Below are positions 24,516 through 35,436 of a DNA stretch of 64,000 bases, in pieces. The stretch's first letter is position 1. The number at the start of each line of letters is the position of its first letter. The DNA is from Antilocapra americana. Lineage: Eukaryota > Chordata > Mammalia > Artiodactyla > Antilocapridae. The stretch lies in assembly GCA_007570785.1 (NCBI GenBank), contig ML664161.1:11980927-12044926 (forward strand). The letters are read 5' to 3'. The notes under the pieces are model-generated. The model ran no database searches. It had not been told where the DNA came from and saw only the letters and a program-made list of their open reading frames with translations. A program made the position numbers and the translations under genes.

Positions 24516-27383
24516 AATTAAAGCTCCTTTTTTAAAATAAAAGCACTTGCATGCAGTTTTTCCTCCTTAAATGATTTTGTCAACTCTCTCACATCTCTTT
24601 TACCACTCAAAATATCAGAGATTGTATTGATTGAAACAACTTTGAAATTCCTTGTAAGATATTATGATATCAGAATCTAATCTAATCTCTTAATTCCTTT
24701 GATAATTTATTAAATATTTCAAAGATTAAATATTCAACCTATCAGACTTTATGATAACCATTTCCACCAGCTTGTCAGGAGTGTTTTAATGTATTAAACT
24801 GTAATTCAAGCAAAGTTCATTCCCTGAAACTATATACTTTTAAAATCCTAAGAGGCTTTAGGGTATAAGTAGCACAGTCTTATTCTCAGAATTGAGGCAA
24901 AAGAAACTTGATCACATTATCTAAGGACTCAGATAAATGAGGCATAAGAACTGGCATTTACAGTAACTGGTTATTATAATATCTGTGGTTAGTTATAATA
25001 AAAAATGTGCTTGTCTTAAAATCATTAATTGGGGGCATAAGGTTTGCCTCGAAATGGAGGGAATCAAAAAGTTATGGGGTGAGCTTTAAAACAGAGAAAT
25101 GAGAAACTGATGTCATTAAGGAGTATTCCATTTTCATTATGTTGAAAGAAAGAAAAGAAAATCCTATCCCCATTTCTAAGTATTAAGAATATCTGACATC
25201 TGAAAGACTGGAAATAGTATTAAGAATTAGAAATCTGTTTTCTTTCCATATTATTTCCCTTAACAATGTATCTTCTGAAAACTCTGTAAGTTACAAAGTT
25301 GATTTTAAATTTATTATCATCTCCAGATAACTGCCTGGTTAATCTCTGGACTACTCCTTAATTGAAACCCAAGATACTTCTTTTATCTGGACTTAGACTT
25401 GATTCTCCTTACACCTTATTTCCTAAAATCTATCCTTATTTAAAGCATTATATCTGTGCCCTGTTCTCTATTCGTTATAATCCTATTTTGCTTTTCTTTT
25501 TGTTTTAAATTCTGGAGAGGAAAATAGTTTCAGTCATTTTACTCTAGTCAAGTGTATCAAACGACACAGTTTATTTAATATTCCCAGTGTTACAATTCAG
25601 TGGATCTGTGTGTTGTTTACCTGCTCTCTGCTCAACATCACCTCCTCTCACCAAAACCATTCAAAGAATAAAGAATATCACTGTAATTTGTGACAAGTCT
25701 TCACCAGATGTTCTTGGTCCAGTTACCTGGACAAATGTTGAAAGACTGACTTGAGTTGGTGCTAAATCAACTGAAACAATGTTGAAGTAGACTAGCAGAA
25801 AATATAAATATGTGCCTAGTTGTCAAAGCAGAGTGTTAGATATTCACAGCATGAAATGCCTTTTCACTTAGTTGGCAAAAAATAAAAGTGTCTGTATTCT
25901 TACTCTTTTACTATAACTGATGGTTCTTGTACACATCCTAAAGTCTTCCTGTTTACATGACATATTATTCAGCTTGATTCTTAGATCCACTCAAAGATGG
26001 CTCATTATTAAACAGTGTGAATTTTTTTAGGAAGTTGAATGTGCAACATATTGAAAAAATAGACTATTTAAATTCAAGCTACTCCCTTAAAAAAATCTAA
26101 ATTTTATATAATATAATGGTAATATGTTTCCATGGATTTCTTGGTTCCAAAAAATGGAAAATTTCCAACTGTTTGTCGAAAAGTCTAAGATTATAGTCTT
26201 CAGAGACATTTTCAATTAATTATTCTTAGGAAATTAGTCTACCATGTAAAGTACTAGTTGCTCAGGATATTCTTTACTTATTATTGTACTAAGAACTTTC
26301 TATTTTAAATTAACACACATACTGTTAATAGAGACAATAAGGTTTTTTGGTTTGTTTGCTTTAAAAATCAGTTTTCACAAAAATTGGTGATTGTAAGAGG
26401 ATAATAAAGTCCACTGCTTTAAAAAAATACCTTACAAATACATTTCTGTTGCAGTGTATATAAGAAGTTAATTGAAGCAGTGATAAAATTAGTTTGACAT
26501 GTTTTTGGTACTTATTCTTTATAACATCTTTCAATAGGACAGCTTTTACTGGCCCAACTTGATAGGTAAATAAACTGATCCTTAGAGAAACTTGGCCTCA
26601 ATCAATGATTTGACTAACATAATCACCTTTAAATCCAAGGTTATCTAACTTCTAACATAATGGAAATTCCACTGTATAATTTGGCATCAACTATAAAACT
26701 TAGGCAAATGATATTTGCAGTTTGGTGTGATATCAGATCTATGATTCAAATTTAATGATGAACAAAATTTGACTTTGTTTTCCTGACACACTGAACATAT
26801 GCTTGGGGGGTGCGTAATGTTAAAGTTGAAATATAAAATATGATAATAAAATTATTTATATATAATTATAATATATATTATAATAATATAATTATATTAT
26901 TATAGTTATATATAAAATATAACCTCAGAACAAACTTAGATTAAATTGTTTGCAGTTGCCAGTTGTCTCTCAGAGTAGTTTTATACACTTACCTATAAAA
27001 GTGGAAATTACATATTATAAAATAAATAAATTGAACAATGAATCAACTAACCAAAGAAAGTAAAGACAACCAACAACAACAACGAGAACAAAAGAACTTG
27101 AGTTTTATTTTTCAACCACGAATTTATGTGAATTATTTTAGAGGAATATATTCACAACTTGTCATTTTATGAACTTTATTAGACTTTGATAGCTTTAAAT
27201 TGTAAAATAGAAGCATCATATTAGCTTTCTCAAAGATTCAAATTGTTGTTACTATCATAAGTACAACTCATCTTTTCAAGGAACTTAGTAACTGAGCATA
27301 GCAGATATAAAAGAATAGAAGTAAACCTGAGAAATATACCATGCTGATCATCACATTAAATTTCACCCTTTCCAGCCAATGTT
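24516..27383. other. Mostly unique AT-rich intronic DNA
   Basis: No exon is visible across about 2.9 kb. Bases 26530-26660 loosely resemble a MIR on the + strand (GATAGGTAAATAAACTGATCC, GATTTGACTAAC). A self-complementary AT block lies at 26851-26920. This is one of the longest stretches in the window without ruminant-specific repeats. Confidence 0.45.
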
Positions 27384-28286
27384 CATGCTTTTTTTTTTTA
27401 ATTTTCTTTACTTTATTGTGTTGGTTTTGCCATACAATGACATGAAACCGCCTTGGGTTTACATATGCTCCCCCTCCAGAACCCCCCTCCCTCCTCCCTC
27501 CCGATTCCCTCCCCCTGGGACATCTCGGTGCACCAGCCCTGAGCATCAACCCTGGGCTGGCGATTGATTTCACATATGATAATTAACATGTTTCAATGCC
27601 ATTCTCCCGTATCATCCCACCCTTGCTCTCTTCCACAGAGTCCATGAGTCTGTTCTATACATCTGCGTTCCTTTTGCTGTCTCGCATGCAGGTTTCTCCT
27701 TACCATCTTTCTAAATTCCATATATATGCATTAGTATACTGTATTGTTGTTTTTCCTTCTGGCTTACTTCACTCTGGATAATAGGCTCCAGTTCTGTCCA
27801 CATGAATTTTTTTTTAATGCTGAGTAATATTCCATTGTGTATATGTACCACAGCTTTCTTATCCATTCGTCAGTTGATGGGCATCTAGTTGATGGGCATG
27901 TCCTGGCTATTGTAAACAATGCAGTGATGAACATTGGCGTACTTAACAGACATTTCTCCAAAGAAGACATAAAAATGGCTAACAAACAATGAAAAGATGC
28001 TCAACATCACTCATTATCAGAGAAATGCAAATCAAAACCACAATGAGGTACCACTTTACACCAGTCAGAATGGCTGTAATCCAAAAATCTGCAAGCAATA
28101 AATGCTGGAGAGGATGTGGAGAAAGGGAACATTCTTGCACTGTTGGTGGGAATGCAAACTAGTACAGCCACTATGGAGAACAGTGTGGAGATTCCTTAAA
28201 AAACTGAAAACAGAACTTCCATATGACCCAGCAATCCCACTGCTAGGCATACACACCGAGGAAACCAGAATTGAAAGAGACACGTT
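27384..28286. repeat. 5'-inverted (twin-primed) L1_BT insertion
   Basis: Bases 27389-27942 are the reverse complement of the ruminant L1_BT 3' end: poly(T), then TTGTGTTGGTTTTGCCATAC, the CCCTCCCTCCTCCCTCCC tract and the ORF2 end. Bases 27941-28285 are the adjacent upstream ORF2 segment in the opposite, sense orientation. The + frame at 28102-28374 contains [18 protein letters not shown], the ORF2 C-terminal Cys/His region. The two parts meet with a 2-base AC overlap. By comparison with the colinear copy at 46734-47981, the two parts cover a contiguous L1 segment. A flanking repeat TTCATGC plus T-run occurs at 27382-27388 and 28287-28293. Confidence 0.9.
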
Positions 28287-28487
28287 TTCATGCTTTTTTT
28301 ATCTGCTGTGGTCAGAATCTTTAAAGCTACAGTATGAAGAGATTTTCCTATTGACAAAATTAAACATTTTTTAGAGAAAATATCATTAATATAACTAATG
28401 TTATATGTGAAATTATAAAGGTCAATATAGTCTATTTTTGCATCCAATACTGAATGATTAAGGTAACTTAAAAACAATAGCAGTCTT

Positions 28488-30400
28488 TTTTATTTTTTTT
28501 TCCTCAACACTATTATTTTATCAGTTTATCTATACTGAAACTTAGGTGGTTTCTGTAATTTGACTATTGTAAATATTGCTGCAATAAGCATAGGAATAGA
28601 AATCTCTTTTCAAAATAATGCTTTGTTGCCTTGTGATATATATATAGAAGTGAGATTGCTGCATCATATGGTCATTGTATTTTTAATTTTTTAGGGGCCT
28701 CCATGTAATTTCTTATAGTGGCTGAATCAGTTTACATTTCCACTAACAGTATACGAAAGTTACCTTTTCTCCACATGCTTATCAACACATTTCTTTTCTT
28801 TTTGATAATAGCCATTCTAGCAGGTATGAGATGATATCATATTTGTGGTTTTGACTTACATTTCCCTAATAATTAGTGATGCTGAGCATTTTGCCATATA
28901 CCTATTGATCTCATGTCTATCTTCTTTAGAAAAATGTCTCTTGATGTCTTCTGTAATTTTTAGTCAGACTTTTATTTTTCTTTATTTGCTGTTGAATTGT
29001 ATGAGTTCCTTATATATTTTGAATATTTACTCCTTACCAGATATATGTTTTTAAATATTTCTTCCATTCGATACATAGCCTTTTCATTCTATTGGCAGAT
29101 TTCTTTTACTGTGCAAGGCTTTTTAATTTGATGTAATTCCATTTATTTATTTTTTGTTTGCATTTCCTTTGCTTTCAGTATCAAATCCGAATCAGTGCAA
29201 AGACCATTGTAAAGAGACTTACCTGCTATGTGTTCTTCTAATTATTGCACATTTTCATGTCTTGCGTTCAAATCTTTTTTAAAATTTCAGTTAACTTTTG
29301 TGGGTGATGGTTACAGCAGTCAGTTTCATTCTTTTGTATATGGATATCTAATTTTCCCAGCACCACTTATTGGGATGACTACCCTTCCCCCATTATTATT
29401 CTTGGCTCCATTGTTATAAATTGACTTTATAGATTTGTGATTATTCCTGTATTCTCTATTCTGTCCCATTGATCTAAGTATTTAATTTTATGCCAGTATC
29501 ATACTGTGTTGATTACTATGGCTTTGTAATATAGTTTGAAATCAGAGGATATGATACCTCCAGGATTGCTCTTCTTTATTCAAGATTGCTTTGATTATTT
29601 GAGATTATTTGTGGTACCATGCAAATTTTAGTGTTCTTTCTTCTATTTCTGTGAAAAAATGCCATTAGAATTTTTATAGGGATTGCATTGAATCTGTAGA
29701 TTGCTTTGGGTATTGTGGATATTTCAGCAATACTAATTATTCTGATCCAAGAAAGCAGGATAACTTTTTATTGAGTTGTATCTTTTTATATTTCTTTCCA
29801 TTCCTTTTTATCTGTGCCTTACAGCTTTCAGAATATAGATCTTTATTTTTAAGTGTTTACTTTCTTTTTGAAGATTTTATAAATAAAAATTTCCTTTCCA
29901 GTAGTTTATTGGTAGTGTGTAGAAACAAAACTGATTTTTCAATATTCATTTTGTATTCTATAACTCTATTGAATAACTTTAGTAATTGTAACAGTTTTTT
30001 GGAGAAGTTTTAAGTGATAGATATAGATATGATCTGCAACAGGGTCTTCCCTGGTGGCTCAGCAGTAAAGAACATGCCTTCCAATGCAGGAGACATGGAC
30101 TTGATCCCTGGTCAGGAAGATTCCCTGGAGAAAGAAATGGCAACCCACTCCAGTATTCTTGCTTGGGAAATCCCTTGGACAGAGGAGCCTGGAGGGCTAC
30201 AGTCCATGGGATAGAAAAAAGTCAGACACGACTGAAGCGACTAAACACAGTACACCTCTGCAATAGAGACACTTTTACTTCCTTCTCTCTGATCCAGATT
30301 TATTTGATATACCTTTCTTGCCTAATTTCTTTGGAAAGGACTTCAAGTAACTATTTTGACTAAAAGTGGAGAGAGTAAACTAGAGATACTTTTTTTTTTA
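28488..30400 (-). repeat. Ancient L1 3' half, antisense, with SINE insertion
   Basis: The + strand reads as a reversed L1 from the 3' UTR (GACTATTGTAAATATTGCTG) through GTGAGATTGCTGCATCATATG and TGGCTCCATTGTTATAAATTG into the ORF2 side near 30 kb. A SINE splits it at 30040-30256. It is fully decayed; the open frames on the + strand are antisense shadows. Confidence 0.85.
30040..30256 (+). repeat. Bov-tA SINE inside L1, with TSD
   Basis: A complete head-to-tail unit runs from TCTTCCCTGGTGGCTCAG to GTCAGACACGACTGAAGCGA. The direct repeat TCTGCAA lies at 30033-30039 and 30257-30263. L1 sequence resumes on the far side. Confidence 0.93.
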
Positions 30401-30429
30401 AATTTAGCTGTTATTCTAAAAATTTGTAT

Positions 30430-30837
30430 TGATTCTTAGGGATTGCTGATAGTTGGGTTCTCCAGAAGCAGGTACTGACATAGTGTTTACTTGGCAGAAC
30501 TGTTACTAGAGATGAACACTTGTGGGAAAGAGGGGGAGTGCACTGGGGATGGGGCAGAGGGGAATGTGGACTGTACAACAGTGCCAAAGCTGGGAATAGA
30601 TGGTCTATCAGGATTGACCATTAGTGGATCAAATGGACAGACCCGTATGCCTCTTTTAAAATCAGTCTTTGGATGTGTGTGCTTCCCCAAGAATAGTATT
30701 CCACTTGGCAAAGTGATTCCTGTGACTAAGGACAACTTTGAAATCTTAACAGCTGGTGGCTTTATGTTCATAGCCCTCACAGCAGCAGGTTGACAGAAAT
30801 CTGGCTTTAATTCCATTCTTGGTCATGAGTTAGAAGC
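30430..30837. other. Unassigned block with overlapping open frames on both strands
   Basis: The segment from GTTGGGTTCTCCAGAAGCAG onward is GC-richer than its surroundings. Open frames of about 100 codons overlap on opposite strands (+ 30491-30793, - 30487-30816). The + product is Gly-rich and shows no domain that I recognise. It may be an old interspersed repeat or pseudogene. No splice or promoter evidence supports a gene. Confidence 0.35.
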
Positions 30838-31005
30838 ACTAGAGCTACACTGTATATTATAGGGGCCAATAGCCCTGCATGGCCATTTAATTTTAAATTA
30901 AACTAATTAAAATTAAATAAAACATAAAATGTAGTCATAGTGTTTTTATTTCACATGCTCAGTAGCCACATGGGGCTATTATAAAGGACTTTCCATCATT
31001 AAGAA
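30838..31005. repeat. MER5-like hAT-Charlie DNA element
   Basis: Phrases GGCCAATAGCCCTGCATGGCC, TTTAATTTTAAATTAAAC and CAGTAGCCACATGGGGCTAT resemble a MER5-type non-autonomous hAT element of mammals. It is short and diverged, with no transposase. Confidence 0.55.
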
Positions 31006-32396
31006 GCAGTATACTGGATGAACACTACAGAGTAAATATCTAAAACAATGTGATTTTATATAAAATCTGGTGGTTATTTGATGTTTTTGATCATCCATGA
31101 GACCGTTTCTGTATATGATCTTGAGAATTGAAGATTGTTTGTCTTTTTTACCACTTGAATTATTTAAAATCTATTTACAAAGCAGACTCTAAGAACCACA
31201 TGTTGGGGATGCTTCATGAATTCTTTTATGGTTTAGTGTTGAACCAAAACAGTTGAGTGCTCCTAAAGTAAACATTTTCCACTTCCAGTATTCTCTGAAG
31301 AGTTTTTGAATTTTAAGTATGTAAAAATAAATCTTGTAATGCTACTTTAAAGTGTTATTGCATTTGCTTCAAACTGCTGGCATTGTAAATTTCATTCCCA
31401 TACAATTTCATTTGAAGGATGCATCCTGGATGAAAAAAAATGTGCTCTACTTGTGTTTTGCCTATCAACCACTTGGCCCTAAATTTTTCACTGAGAATTG
31501 AAAAATTAAATCTTTGGAATAGTATGTTTTTTTTGAGAGATAACCTCAGTGTCAGACTTTTGAGGAGTGTAAATGTGGACTGCTTAAAAACCTGACTTTG
31601 GAACCTCTTTTGCATGTAAAACTAGCTCTGTCTGGTGGAAACAACTCAGGTAATGATCCTTCTTTTCTAGATACCTGAGTAACATGAAGAATCACCACCT
31701 GTATATTCACAAAAATTGTGGCTTATAGGCTTACACCCCTATAGGATTACGAAATGCCCTCATAGCTTCCTATTAAGCACAGGAGTTCCTGCAAGCCTTT
31801 CTTCTCTTTTCTCCCCACCCTTCTCATTAATTCCTCAGGCTTTGGACTTGATAATATTAAAAAACTTATATTTAGTAAATGTTAAGAAAATAGAGGATTA
31901 ATCTAAGCTACTCAACTTTTTTTTACTATATAAGTTTTAAACATACTATTATTGTAATATGTTTTACAAAGTTCCAAAAACACTCTAGTCAGGAAAGTTT
32001 CTAAAATGTCTTTGACCATGTAGTTCATTATTGAGAGGAGCATCTGGCAGGACTATTATTCAGTCAAATCTTTAGTGGAGTCACTGGCCTGAAGCACCTG
32101 CCTCTTCCCCTTCCTGCCACAAATCCTTCCCATTTTATGTACTTACCTATAGATGTATGGCTTGTATCTCAGCTCTTACAGACTTTGTAGCTTAGGATAC
32201 AGTGTGAAAAGGAACACAGAAAGTGGGAAAGGGCAGGGCTGATTATGTCACTTGTGATGGCAAAGTTAACACCTGCAGGTACACCTGCTTCTGAGTCAGC
32301 AGGAAACAAAAGGACAAGCAACACAAAAATAATCTGGTTGATTGTTTAACAATTAAAGTTGTAATTAGATTTGTAATTAAATTTTTGGTATAGTCT
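31006..32396. other. Unique intronic DNA
   Basis: No exon or nameable repeat was found in this 1.4-kb stretch. It is AT-rich, with a short GC-richer piece near 32080-32130. Confidence 0.45.
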
Positions 32397-32410
32397 AGAG
32401 CCAGGAAATC

Positions 32411-32684
32411 GGAGAAGGCAATGGCAACCCACTCCGGTACTCTTGCCTGGAAAATCCTATGGACTGAGGAGCCTGGTAGGCTGCAGTCCATGGGGTCACT
32501 AGGAGTTGGCACGACTGAGCAACTTCACTTTCGCTTTTCACTTTCATGCATTAGAGAAGGAAATAGCAACCCACTCCAGTGTTCTTGCCTGGAGAATCTC
32601 AGGGACAGGGGAGCCTGGTGGGCTGCCATCTATGGGGTCACACAGAATCGGACACAACTGAAGCAACTTAGAAGCAGCAGCAGC
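32411..32684 (+). repeat. BOV-A2 SINE with long TSD
   Basis: Two related A-type units follow each other: GGAGAAGGCAATGGCAACCC from 32411 and TTAGAGAAGGAAATAGCAAC from about 32551. The element ends in an AGCAGCAGCAGC tail. The flanks share AGAGCCAGGAAA(A)TC at 32397-32410 and 32685-32699, a 14-15 base target-site duplication with one indel. The element has no tRNA-like head, as expected for BOV-A2. Confidence 0.95.
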
Positions 32685-32699
32685 AGAGCCAGGAAAATC

Positions 32700-33316
32700 A
32701 GTGTATCCCAGCTAAGCTTTTACTCAGCATGATATATTCTGATTCATTGCTAACCACATTAAAAAATCTGTATTTTTAAAACACAAATTTGAACAAAACT
32801 TGTAAACAGGCTTCTCTAACCAGTCCCTCAGGTGATTTTTTCCCATTTCAGTGACAGAATAGAAAATGCAATTTTATCTTGGGAAAAATGATCAAGTGAC
32901 AGTTTTAAGATAATCCAGATATACACAGCTTCATGCAATAGTCTAAAAAATAATGTGCTTTTCAAGGCAATTATTTCTAGAACACATCTCATTGACCTAT
33001 TCACCTGATCTATGAGCATACTTGAGTTGTTACTATGGTATCTTTGTGAAAGTCTTAGTCATTTCAATATTCAGAGAAAGCTTTGATGAGTATTAAATCA
33101 AGTAAGTACAGGCCAGTTCACTATTTAGTAACCTTATTCAGTGATACTGGTTTTCCTAGAATGGCTTCTAGTATACTAGTGAAAACTAGATAAAACCAAG
33201 AAACTTTCTTTAGACTCAGGGTGGGTATATCATAGTTAGACCAACCGGGACACTTTTGAGAATAAAAGTGGTTGCTATGAATAAGTAGGTAAGGCAACAG
33301 GTATTTACTGGGTGTC
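32700..33316. other. Unique intronic DNA
   Basis: I see no exon or repeat here. Two short minus-strand frames at 32828-33019 and 33121-33318 have no recognisable motifs. Confidence 0.45.
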
Positions 33317-33325
33317 ATGATGACT

Positions 33326-33550
33326 TTGGGTTTCCCAGGTGGTGCAGTGGTAAAGAATTTGCCAATGCAAGAGACACAAGATGTGTGGGTTCGATCCCTG
33401 GGTGAGAAAGATCACCTGGAGTAGGAGACAGCAACACACTCTGGTATTCTTACCTGTAAAATTTCGTGGACAAAGGAGTTTGATAGGCTAGAGTCCACAG
33501 CGTTACAGAGTTGGACACAACTAAGCAGGCATGCCTTTTTTTTTTTTTTA
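33326..33550 (+). repeat. Bov-tA SINE with T-rich 3' run and TSD
   Basis: The head TTTCCCAGGTGGTGCAGTGG and tail CAGAGTTGGACACAACTAAG identify it. The 3' end carries a run of T residues at about 33536-33549. Direct repeats ATGATGACT at 33317-33325 and 33551-33559 bracket the element. Confidence 0.92.
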
Positions 33551-33644
33551 ATGATGACTATTTAGATTAAAACTGAGATTTTTCAATATATTTGATGATA
33601 GAATCCAGGTGATATATATATTTAGTTAAGAGGTCTTACAGCCT

Positions 33645-34000
33645 TAAGTGTATCCCCCCCTCCAATTCTTATGATGAAGTACTAACTCCTAGTAAGATAT
33701 AGTACTTGAGAATGTATTTAGAGAGAGGGTCTTCAAAGAAGTAACTAAGTTATAATGAGGGTACTAGGGTAGACCCAAATGCAATACGCTTGATGTTCTT
33801 CTAAAAAGAGGAGATAGGACACAAACAAGCACAGAAGAACAGGAAGACGGTGGCCATCAACAAGCTAAGGAGAGAAGCCTCTGAAGATACCTTGATCTTA
33901 GACTTCTAGCCTGTAAACCTATGAGAATATATAACCTTCTTCTGTTTAAGTCACTCAGTCTACGATATTTTGTATTGCAACCTTAGCAATACCAGGGGAA
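33645..34000 (+). repeat. MLT1-type MaLR LTR, sense
   Basis: The order of phrases is that of an MLT1 LTR: CCAATTCTTATGATGAAGTAC, GAGAGAGGGTCTTCAAAG, GGTGGCCATCAACAAGC, ACCTTGATCTTAGACTTCTAG and GTCACTCAGTCTACGATATTTTG. This is a solitary, ancient LTR remnant with no coding part. Confidence 0.82.
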
Positions 34001-34170
34001 ATTAAAAAAAAAATCTTTGATTTTATCATGAAAAAAGAAAGAGACACAATTTCCACATGCCACTATTGTCGTCATCTTCAAGAAGAAAAACAAAAAATGC
34101 AGAATTCAACATTTATTAGAGTAGCTCATTAGTCTCTGTTCCTGATTAGATGTAGGTTACTTTTTTTCAG

Positions 34171-35425
34171 CAGTTGCACTCATCTCACATGCTAGCAAAG
34201 TAATGCTTGAAATTCTCCAAGCCGGATTTCAACAGTACATGAACTGCAAACTTCCAGTTCAAGCTGGATTTAGAAAAGGCAGGGGAACCAGAGATCAAAT
34301 TGAAAACATCAGTTGGATCATCAAAAAAATGCTAGAGTTCCAGAAAAACATCTACTTCTGCTTTATTGACTATGCCAAAGCCTTTGACTGTGTGGATCAC
34401 AACACACAGTGGAAAATTCTTCAAGAGACGGGAATACCAGACCTGTCTCCTGAGAAATCTGCATGCAGGTCAAAAAGCAACAGTTAGAAATGGACATGGA
34501 ACAACAGAATGGTTCCAAATCAGGAAAGGAGTACATCAGAGAGTATATTGTCACCCTGCTTGTTTAGCTTATATGCAGAGTACATCATGCGAAATGCCAG
34601 GCTGGATGAAGCACATGCTGGAATCAGGATTGCCGGGAGAAATATCAATAACCTCAGATATGCAGATCACACCACCTTTATGGCAGAAAATGAAGAGGAA
34701 CTTAAGAGCCTCTTGATGAAAGTCAAAGAGGAGAGTCAAAAATTTGGCTTAAAGCTCAACATTCAGAAAACTAAGATCATGGCATCTGGTCCCATCACTT
34801 CATGGCAAATAGATGGATAAACAGTGGCAGACTTTATTTTTTGGAGCTCCAAAATCACTGCAGATGGTGACTGCAGCCATGAAATTAAAAGATGCTTGCT
34901 CCTTGGAAGAGAAGTTGTGACCAACCTAGACAGCATATTAAAAAGCAGAGACATTACTTTGCCAACAAAGATCTGTCTAGTCAAAGCTACTGTTTTTCCG
35001 GTAGTCATGTATGGATGTGAGAGTTGAACTATAAAGAAAGCTGAGAGCTGAAGAATTGATACTTTTGAACTGTGGTGTTGGAGAAGACTCTTGAGAATCT
35101 GTTGGACAGCAAGGAAATCCAACCTGTCTATCCTAAAGTAAATCAGTCCTGAATATTAATTGAAAGGACTGATGTTGAAGATGAAACTCCAATACTTTGG
35201 CCACCTGATGTGAAGGACTGACTCCTTGGAAAAGATCCTTATGCTGGGAAAGCCTGAAGTCGGAAGGAGAAAGGAATGACAGAGGATGAGATGTTTGGAT
35301 GGCATCACTGACTCAATGGACATGAGTTTGAGTAAGCTCCAGGAGATGGTGATGGATAGGGAAGTGTGGTATGCGGCAGTCCATGGGGTCGCAAAGAGTT
35401 GGACACAACTGAGCAACTGAAGTGA
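34171..35425 (+). repeat. BovB fragment with RT region and TSD
   Basis: This is a 5'-truncated BovB of about 1.25 kb. The frame at 34203-34487 retains the RT N-side (QAGFRKGRGTRDQIENISW, then FCFIDYAKAFDCVDHN with the catalytic F-x-D-x-x-x-A-F motif). The frame at 34509-34820 continues with NNLRYADHTTFMAENEEEL, where the usual YADD motif has become YADH. A stop at 34817-34819 and frameshifts follow. ACTTTTTT(T)CAG at 34159-34170 and 35426-35436 is the likely target-site duplication. It cannot encode an active enzyme. Confidence 0.95.
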
Positions 35426-35436
35426 ACTTTTTTCAG

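Noticed and set aside
29228..30013. Hydrophobic + frames at 29228-29419 and 29771-30013
   Set aside because: They lie on the antisense strand of an old L1 and are explained by its T-rich composition.
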